A DNA stretch of 64,000 nucleotides from Trichostrongylus colubriformis (Eukaryota > Nematoda > Chromadorea > Rhabditida > Trichostrongylidae), in contig OZ022260.1 of NCBI GenBank assembly GCA_963978905.1, forward strand, positions 8,235,725-8,299,724, written 5' to 3'. How positions within the stretch are numbered: the stretch's first letter is position 1; each line of letters starts with the position of its first letter. Below the pieces are notes generated by a model. It ran no database searches and had not been told where the DNA came from. It was given only the letters and a program-made list of their open reading frames with translations. Shown piece after piece: positions 56,460-64,000 of the stretch. Made by a program: the position numbers and the translations under genes.

Positions 56460-57116
56460 GATACACACACCCCATCCGTATACTACCTTGAAGATACCAC
56501 CCCTATAAGTTATGAATTCTTTTATGAACATCAAATAACAATACTGATGTTAAGGTGGACTTACCTTCAATACTTCGGCTTTGGAAGAAGCAGCATGTGG
56601 AGTTGTGGAAGTTTGTGTGGGTAGGTGTCGCGAAATCATACGAGAGAACGGTAGAATCGATTGATTAATGTGATTATGGGATGTGATCTTTGGATTGCAA
56701 AACTTAAGAAACAGCACCTAGACAGAGCCGTTGGTCGATACTGACGCCATTACTAAATGGAAAAAACACGAACTGTTTCCGAGTTTCTATCCTCCAGTCC
56801 AAATTCAACACCAATTGGCCAATATTTGCTAGTTCATCTGGACGAAATTAGATCTCGTAGACAGTGCAGGCACTATCAGACGTCCTTTTTCTCTGTCTGT
56901 TGACGGAATGGTCTTTAGTAAACTGCCACAGAAGGTCGGAAAGTTTTACTATTTCATTGAAAAAGGAATAAGGCTACATGTGGATAAAACCATCTCCCCC
57001 TTCCCTCCCCTCCCCCCCCCCCAAGGGCTAGATAGAACCCTTACTATGTAGTTACAAGCATTTCTGTTTGTGTTTCCCTGCCTTTATTGGCTTGCCTGAT
57101 GGTGTTGTGGTCCGGA

Positions 57117-57654
57117 TTTAAAGCCAGCAATAGGGGTAATGTGGTTATTGAGAAATCTCTAAAAGAAGTTACTTACATGGAAACTATGAGCCTAAGAATG
57201 ATGTCTGTGGCGGAATCCCAGTGAAAAAGTGCGCCTTCGATCTGTAGAAACTGCCCAACGGGTAAGAGCTGCCGCCTTTCGATAATCGACCCCGCCTCCT
57301 ATCGAAGTGATATGTGGTCGGCTACGATGGGAGCGGCCAAGGATATGCGGTGATATCGGAGGTATTGCAGCGCGCTTTTGCAGTTTTAGCCCGAAGCTCA
57401 CTCCAGGAAAAAGATGTTGTCGTATTCCCAAACGTTCCCTTGTGTTTACTTGGCATCATGCCAACGGAGTATCCGCCTCTGGACGGAAAGGTCGTCCGCG
57501 TTGAGGATCAGTAAGAGGAGAGGGTCCTCTTTCTCGGGGTTTTCGCCATTTCCATCCGTTTTTTCTCCACTGTCCTGTTACTAGGCATCTCGACTTTCGG
57601 ATTCACCACTTCTTATACCTTTCGTCCAAATTTTCCCTAACGCCGCCTTTAAAA
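57117..57654. repeat. MITE-N copy 3
   Basis: TTTAAAGCCAGCAATAGGGG to CCTAACGCCGCCTTTAAA, the inverse of the 7-kb copy. All three copies have degenerate interiors and no coding content. Confidence 0.7.
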
Positions 57655-57851
57655 GCCCCACCCTCGTATCCACACAGCGGCACATTCTCTTAACATGTTA
57701 TATCTGTACCAGTTGTCTGGCGCCCGTCCGCTTAACACCATGGGCGCAAGTAGAATGATCTGAATTGCTTTCTTCCATGAACTGAAAGTACCCATATTCA
57801 CATTACATCGGAAAGAAAACATCCCTAATTATCATACCTTAGCCATTCTTT

Positions 57852-58328
57852 AAAAATTCAGATTCCCTGCTCTACTGCGAGGCGAGATATCAATTTCCCG
57901 CCTTTTGCCTTTCAAGGCTCCTTATCAGCCCTTATCAGTTGCTATCACTTCCATTCCCTCACCACTGATGTCCCCTTACCACCCCTTATATCACTTTAAA
58001 AATTCAGAGTCCCAGCTCTACTGCGATGCGAAATATCAATTTATAGCTATTCGCCTTCCGAGGCTCCTTATCAGCCCTTATCAGTTGCAATCACTTACGT
58101 TCCCTCACCACTGATGTCACCTTACCACCCCTTATATCACTTTAAAAATTCAAAGTCCTAGCTTTGCTGCGATGCGAGATACCAATTCCTCATCATTCGC
58201 CTTTCAAGGCTCCTTATCAGCCCTTATCAGTTGCTATCACTTCCGTTCCCTCACCACTGATGTCCCCTTACCACCCCTAATATCACTTCAAAAATTCATA
58301 GTCCCAGCTCTACTGCGACGCGAGATAT
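57852..58328 (+). repeat. 146-bp tandem array, 3.3 copies
   Basis: Units begin AAAAATTCA at 57852, 57998, 58144 and 58290, exactly 146 bp apart. Each contains GGCTCCTTATCAGCCCTTAT and TCCCTCACCACTGATGTC. The last unit stops after about 40 bp and runs into a block with CGTGACAGACGGACAGAGGG. Confidence 0.9.
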
Positions 58329-58331
58329 GAA

Positions 58332-58400
58332 TTTCGTGACAGACGGACAGAGGGAGGGACAAACAGACGAAGCGCTTTATCACCACTATATATATAATAG
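58332..58400 (-). other. Terminal block shared by two tandem arrays (58-kb copy)
   Basis: On the minus strand this reads ...AAAGCGCTTCGTCTGTTTG, then TCCGTCTGTCACGAAATT, next to the 146-bp array. It matches 3867-3928. The outer end has TACTATTATATATATAGTGG. It may be a Helitron-like 5' end. Confidence 0.45.
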
Positions 58401-58936
58401 TAAGGATGATACTCTACCACAATCTGATATTGTGACCATTATCTCCATTAATGACTGTAGCAATCGTGGTCTTAAATAAAATAGCTGAAACGGCAAAAAC
58501 TCATAGTGTTTGAAGAGATGGTCATGAAAGGAAATTTTACAAAACTTAGGAATGCGGAAATCTTCCGCTTCTTACAGGAATGATCTATGTGTGTGTAGCA
58601 ATAATAGTATACGTTTTTGGAAGGTCTGAAAAATTCCAATAAAATTCATTTCCACGCAGAATGGCTGGTCACTGCTATATGGCTTTAGCTCGCTGAAAAA
58701 GATCGAGGGTCCCCAATAGACGTAATTCTGCCTTCAACTTCAACAGGCGTTTTCTAGAAGCCCTGAAAAAACCTTTCTTTGGGCAGATTTCCGGTACGCC
58801 TTCGCCACGAACCAACAGGGCAGCATGTCGGGATTTCCCGATGAATCGCAAACGTTTCAAGTGGTTGAGCCGATTTCTCAACAGACTACACGGAATGTTT
58901 GCTTGTCTCGGTCGCGTCGCTTGAGAGTTCCTAGAC

Positions 58937-58944
58937 GGCTGCAG
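58937..58944 (+). other. Probable spliced-leader acceptor of the receptor gene
   Basis: GGCTGCAG lies ten bases before the ATG at 58955. The tract is weaker in pyrimidines than at the other genes, so the call is tentative. Confidence 0.35.
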
Positions 58945-58954
58945 TTCATCGTCG

Positions 58955-61900
58955 ATGCCACCGTCAGCTACGAGATATGCCCTTCTTGCAGTCCTCGTTG
59001 GCATCATGGTCATCAGTAGCTTAGCTAGCCCTGCTGAAACCCGACTCTATAACGAGCTACTAAATGGTGAGCAAATTTTGACTGGATTTTGCCTTTTAGA
59101 AATAGTTTTTCAAGCTAACAACCCTTTTGAAATGGGCCATGCAATTTGTTGTCATATAGGAACACTGTCACACTATGTGCTGGTTTGCGGTATACCATGG
59201 AAATCATGGTAAGCGAAGCCATGTAATCACCCCCACCCCATCTTTAACTTTCAACCGTAATTTCTTCGGAAATTCATATGTCATGTGTTAGAGTGAATCA
59301 ACTGAATATTCGTTAAAATAATTTGAGTTCAGGCTACAACCCATTGGAACGACCTGTGGAGAACGCTACACAACCATTAGTTGTAAAAATTAAGATGTTC
59401 TTACAACAGATTCTTGACGTGGACGAGAAAAATCAGTTGATCTCAGTTAATGCGTGGCTCAGTTATGTGAGACCTTCATTTCACATTTCTTTTGTCCATC
59501 ACCATTACCTCATCTGCGCCCCTCCCCATTTAGAGCTGGCACGATTACAAACTCACATGGGAGCCTAAAAAGTACGATGGTATCGAAAATGTTCGATTTC
59601 CTGGCACTGCTGATCATATATGGAAACCAGACATTCTACTATATAATAGGTGTGTTTCTCTTGGACTGTTGTTACGATTTCCGATTTCCGGCCGATTTGT
59701 AGATGTTCCAATACAACATCAAATGCCTGCTTTCGTTTTTAGTTTTTTTTTTTTGAATTTTTGTTTTTGGTTTTTGTTCATGGATTTTTGTTATAATTTT
59801 CATTTATAGTTTGTTTTAATTTTTGGTGCTATATCAATAGAGAAGAAAATCTGAATTTTTGAATGTTTTCAAATTTTGTAGCTTTATTTGGCGCTACTGG
59901 AGTTAGGTCACGTTCATACTTTGCGTAACCGATGCCGGCACCGGCGGCGTCGATCTGATAACGCGCTCTAGCTACAACCACCTATAATACAGTGTGATGA
60001 TCGTGGAGAGAGCCGGGCAATCCGAATTTCGGCGTAGTGCCAGAAGGCGAATCTTGGCGTAGTGTCTGCGATAACAAAATAATAAGTGGAAGGTTGGAGA
60101 CTGAGGCCTTTTGGCACTACGCCAAGATCCGAATACTCCGGCTCTCACACGATCATCATACAGTATTGTGGTTCGTTGTAATTAGAGCGCATTGTCGGAT
60201 TGACGCAGTCGTCGGTGGCTAGCAAATGACTTTCATGCCGTCGCCGCCGACGCCATGTCTGTCACGCAAAGTATGAACGCGGCCTCAGGGAGGAGGGGGG
60301 AAGCAATGCACCATGCTCTGCGTCTCTTACGCTATGGTTAGAGCACTGAGAAGTGATAGCCCACCCGAATCAGGCTCGAATTTGGCGAAGAAATGGTTCT
60401 GCTGAAAGGGATCCTTGTTCTTCTATTCTAAGCAAATCTAAGCCTGTGAGGAGGAAATTCCCTTCCGCTTAGACTTTGACCTAATTGGAGCGAATTAATC
60501 GTAATATACTCAAAGAAGAACTAGTTATTCGTTATCTTATCATATACGAAGCTAAGTAACACAGCTACAATTAGGCAGAAAGCAATCTTGAGAGCGCCTA
60601 CAAGCGGAAATTAGGTGCGGCCTACGCTTTCGTCAAGTGCCCCCTAACTCCAGTAGCACGTTCATTTTTGCCCATTTTAGCTACTGGTAACTCTCGGCGC
60701 TATGTTATTGGTGAGGGGGGATACATTGCCATGCTGAACAGTAACTTGCGTGCATGTCAGAACGTCAAAACGCATTGCAGTTTTCATGCATTTTGCATGG
60801 ATGATAGTGTAAAAGCGCTGTTAGTGGCCAAAGTTCATGTGAAAGCATGTCACAGAACAAAATGCCCCTCCCTGCAACATAGCATCAAATTTTGCGAAAA
60901 CCAGTTTTATTTTTCCATGTTAGACCATTTCGGTGCAGATGTTTGCTTTTTGCGCGCAAACAACGATAATAGAACGTGAACACATTTTCTTTCTGAAACA
61001 TTTTTCTGCATTCACGTCGACGTGCTCTATATTACGGCAATTATTCTGATCAATTTCGGGTAAGTGACACGATGAACGAGCAGAAGTTTTTTGAACAACT
61101 GTTGAATCTGCTATCGGCACCTAAAATTCTGCGAAACCCACATAACACACGCCAATTCGCACACAATGCGTCGCTCGCCGAATGCCGCGACGCGAACTTT
61201 GTGTCTTTGTGACGCAGTTTGTTGATTCACTTATGTTGCCGGCGGTCCAGAGGATTGATGTCAGGGACAGCAATAACAGTACGTCCTCAGAATGCATCTA
61301 AATGAACCTTGGAAGTGCTACATGCAACTGCAACCTTGCCCGCGATCCTGCACGCAGCCCGCAGCTTTTCTCATGTTACCGTAATATTACGCTTAAAATC
61401 TCGAGGCTTTAAATAATTATTTCCATTCGAGAAGAAAATCTTATTCATTTTTTTCAGTGCAGCTGAAGATTTCGATTCAACCTACAAAAGTAACTTACTG
61501 GTATACTCCTCTGGTGAAGTCAACTGGATTCCACCAGGAGTATTGAAATTCGTCTGTAAATTGGATGTAACATGGTACGTGTAATTTTTTTTTCAAAAGT
61601 CATGATTTTGTTTTTTTTGCTAATTTTTCTGCCTTTTCAGGTTTCCATTCGATGATCAGATCTGTGAAATGAAATTTGGCTCATGGACATTTCATGGTGA
61701 CGCAGTAGACCTACAAATTCAGACGGAAAACACAAATGGCAGTGAGTCACTCGGCCCCTTTTGCTTGCTTTCCACGGAGAACTCCGCCCACTTTTCCAGC
61801 TCATTCTATGGATCTTTCCACGTATGTGATCAATGGTGAATGGGATTTAGTAGATTCACCAGCATTACGTGAAGTGAAATATTACAAATGCTGTCCAGAA

Positions 61901-62343
61901 CCTTATCCTACAGTGAGATATTTTCTGCATTTGCGTCGACGTACTCTATATTACGGTAATTATTCTGATTATTATTGGTAAATGAAACAATGATTCATTG
62001 GTCGGCGTAGCGGCATACGTGCTGCGTCGTACAAGCTGTTGAATCTGCTACCGGCATCTAAAATTCTGCAACACACAAAACAAACGAATTCGCACACAAC
62101 GCGTCGCTCGCCGAATGACGCGGCGCGAATTTTCTGTCTTAGTGGCGTAGTTTGTCGATTGACTATTGTTGCCAACAGTCCATAGAATATCGAAGTCAGG
62201 AGCCACAATAACAGCACGTTTTCAGACTGCGTCAAACCATTGCTGTTTAGGTTTCAATCTTATCATTCCATCGCTTCTAATCTGCTTGATGACGGTGCTT
62301 GGCTTTTCATTACCGCCCGATGCAGGCGAGAAGATCACTTTGG
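58955..62343 (+). CDS. Nicotinic acetylcholine receptor alpha-type subunit, 5' portion
   Basis: This is a pentameric ligand-gated cation channel subunit. Seven exons in phase: 58955-59066, 59333-59466, 59534-59649, 61458-61574, 61641-61741, 61800-61955 and 62251-62343. A signal peptide ([18 protein letters not shown]) precedes the ligand-binding domain: [20 protein letters not shown], loop [10 protein letters not shown], the Cys-loop [15 protein letters not shown], loop B GSWTFHG and loop [11 protein letters not shown]. The vicinal cysteines mark an alpha subunit, and the sequence is close to the ACR-16/alpha7-like group. Exon 7 ends in TM1 ([16 protein letters not shown]) and the start of the TM1-TM2 loop ([13 protein letters not shown]). 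I see no exon for TM2, the intracellular loop, TM3 or TM4 up to 64000. A mariner copy begins at 63281. The gene may continue past the window or be broken. Intron 3 contains a copied piece of exon 6 and a MITE. Confidence 0.9.
59907..60288. repeat. Large palindromic MITE-A relative
   Basis: The ends CACGTTCATACTTTGCG and CGCAAAGTATGAACGCGGCC are 380 bp apart. The interior is itself an inverted repeat (CGTGGAGAGAGCCGG ... CCGGCTCTCACACG; GGCGTAGTGCCAGAAGG ... TTGGCACTACGCC). It could fold into one long hairpin. It is in intron 3 of the receptor gene. Confidence 0.75.
61000..61305 (+). pseudogene. Duplicated fragment of receptor exon 6 plus intron inside intron 3
   Basis: This stretch aligns with 61919-62230, about 915 bp downstream. 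It copies the last codons of exon 6 ([12 protein letters not shown], here [12 protein letters not shown]) and roughly 280 bp of the following intron. The donor changed from GGTAAT to GGCAAT, so the copy cannot splice as a normal exon. It lies in intron 3 of the same gene and in the same orientation, as left by a local tandem duplication. The intron parts still match well, which suggests a fairly recent event. Confidence 0.8.
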
Positions 62344-62988
62344 GTAGGTTTAACAGAGTTAGTGCTTTCAAAGGAATCGTCCACAAATGTCCATCAATGA
62401 TTTTAAGTAGTTGCCTTGCCCGTCGTCTGCCGTGGTCGAAGATGCTTAGTGAGAGCAGAAAGTTGCGTGACACTCCCGTTCTCCCTCTCTGACCGTTTCA
62501 GACGACAGGAGGCTCCGCCACCTCGACCACGGACCCTTGGATGTCTGTGGACGATTCCTTCAAAAGAAGGAAATGCGACAGCGATCAGACATGAGCACAG
62601 ATGTGGTGAAATTCGTAGGGGCCATGGTCACGATACTCTGATTTCATTCTCTCTAGGATACGCCATGTATTTAGCATGCATTGGGATGCGTGAAAGTATT
62701 ATATCTAAACTTACTTAATGCCCAAGAAGAATCCCAGAGGAACGATAAATGCAGAAGTGAGTATATCCATTGTGTAACACTTCAGTCACCCGCAAGCTTC
62801 GTGAAGCTTCGTGAATCTGCAGTGAATTTCGATGATTTCTCCTATACGAAAATAAGTTGTAGCTCTGAGTACTGTTTGATCAACATGCTCAGTTGCCTTT
62901 TCGATTTGAGCCATCTTTTGATAGCGGAAGAGAACTTTGATGTCATCCAGTTGAGCTCTAAGCTGAGCCGTTGACTGGCTTTATCTAA

Positions 62989-63137
62989 GACCGTGTTCAT
63001 ACTTTGCGGTGCCGACGACAGGGCGAGGCTGCGTGTCTCCGCATCTCCGCCTGTGCCACCCTGTCTCGCTGCCCATGTCGTCTCGGCATCTTCGCCGTGC
63101 ACTTCTCCCTCGCCGTTTTGAGTATGAACGCGGCCTC
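62989..63137. repeat. MITE-A copy, inverted
   Basis: ACCGTGTTCATACTTTGCGG to GAGTATGAACGCGGCCTCA, downstream of the last visible receptor exon. Confidence 0.75.
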
Positions 63138-63280
63138 ACATGGATTATCGTTATCGGTCTACAGCTGCACGTTTCGACATGAATGCGCCTTGGACTTACT
63201 TGAAGTGTACTAATAAGCAAAAACAAGTGAAAATGAACTGTTTCGTGACGTTGACCTCCTTAATCAGATATGCAGATATA

Positions 63281-64000
63281 TTAGGTTGATTCATAATAAA
63301 TCGGACAAATTGACAAATTTCAATCATTGTCGCACAACTTTTTACGGCAACTGGGATTCACTTGAAATATACTCCATCTTTATCGATGACCTTCTGCCAC
63401 GGGTTAGGCAGATTGCTCCAGAAGGCCGGAGGCTGGAGCTCGAAGAAGTTGCCGAGTGCCGTCTTGACGTCGTCGCGAGTTTTGAAGTCTTGGCCGTCCA
63501 GGTGGCGTTGGCTGTGGGAGAAAAGGTGGAAATCCGAAGGAGCCAGGTCTGGGGAGTACGGTGGGTATAGAAGTACGGTCCAACTGTACGACAGCAGCTC
63601 GGCCTTGGTCGATCTTGCGAAGTGCGGTCTGTGGAAGTGGACACGTTGTCGTGCTAGAAGTAGACATGTGACCGCCGCCGTAGCGAACTTTGGACATTGG
63701 CCTTCAATTCTCGTAATTGACGAACGTAGACGTCGGCGGATACTGTGGTACCTTCATCGAGCAGCTCCCAGTACTCTACGCCGTGTACGCTCCACCAACA
63801 GCGGTTTTCGTCTTCGATGGAATAGTCGCCTGACGCAAACTTCGAATGCTACAACTACAGTGTACTTCTGCCGGGGGCATGCTCCTTGTGAACTTCTATC
63901 AGACGCCTGCCGATATCCGCGGGTTCCTGGCCAGATAGCGATATAAATAGTACGTTGCGGATGTGGTCTCTGGACCGCTTGAAATCGTGCGACATTGTGG
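63281..64000 (-). mobile_element. Degenerate mariner element, truncated by the window end
   Basis: A mariner-type terminal repeat (TTAGGTTGATTCATAATAAA) begins at 63281 after a TA target dinucleotide. On the minus strand the DD34D transposase C-terminal region follows. Recognisable pieces are YELLDE-like WELLDEGTTVSADVYVN, HDN, then YPPYSPDLAPSDFHLFS and WQKVIDKDGVYF before the stop at 63360-63358. These pieces fall in different frames, with at least two frameshifts between them, so this copy is a pseudogene. The remaining N-terminal half would lie beyond 64000. Confidence 0.85.
63358..63960 (-). pseudogene. Mariner transposase C-terminal remnant
   Basis: The last 66 or so codons are one clean frame ending GVYFK-stop and include the third catalytic Asp (SPDLAPSD). 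The HDN block with the second Asp is in another frame. The segment before it (WWSVHGVEYWELLDEG) is shifted again. The protein cannot be active. Confidence 0.8.

Noticed and set aside
57852..58328. Regular repeat that could suggest CRISPR
   Set aside because: Units are 146 bp, contiguous and without spacers in a eukaryotic genome; it is a tandem satellite.

Overview
The window reads as nuclear DNA of a nematode, most likely a clade V (rhabditid or strongylid) species; the species is not identified. Protein genes are broken into many small exons with GT/AG introns that keep phase. The start codons of five genes lie 0 to 10 bases behind a splice-acceptor-like ...CAG, as expected when mRNAs receive a trans-spliced leader. 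The nicotinic receptor subunit and the BEL/Pao element with a phlebovirus-type glycoprotein also fit a nematode. There are no operons of bacterial type, rRNA, CRISPR or convincing tRNA genes.

Layout. (1) 1.9-13.0 kb, minus strand: an 11-exon TRAF-family gene (zinc finger, coiled coil, MATH domain) whose introns are packed with repeats. (2) 13-24 kb: mostly repeats, with a few coding-like exons of unknown function. (3) 24.1-26.5 kb, plus: a CHORD-CS gene (chp-1/morgana family). (4) 26.5-33.8 kb: mainly noncoding, with two weakly supported small genes around 31-32.4 kb. (5) 33.86-37.04 kb, plus: a Bax inhibitor-1/TMBIM6 gene in 7 exons. (6) 38.57-41.40 kb, minus: a sorbitol dehydrogenase in 9 exons, followed by a decayed RTE LINE. 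(7) 45.04-45.43 kb: a long palindrome. (8) 45.895-55.404 kb: a young BEL/Pao LTR element with gag-protease, RT-RNase H-integrase and a two-part envelope. Its 237-bp LTRs differ at one base. (9) 55.4-58.4 kb: MITEs and a 146-bp tandem array. (10) 58.95-62.34 kb, plus: the ligand-binding half of an alpha-type nicotinic acetylcholine receptor; TM2-TM4 are not in the window. (11) 63.28 kb to the end: a degenerate mariner.

The host genes look independent: an adaptor for receptor signalling, an HSP90 co-chaperone-like protein, an ER membrane protein, a polyol-metabolism enzyme and a ligand-gated channel. The most unusual features are the envelope-bearing retroelement, a pair of same-length duplicated exons in the TRAF gene, a copied exon fragment inside a receptor intron, and two tandem arrays that abut the same terminal block (possible Helitron-like elements). 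At least eight short inverted-repeat (MITE) families are spread through introns and spacers. Exon coordinates come from reading splice sites and phase by eye and may be off by a base or two.
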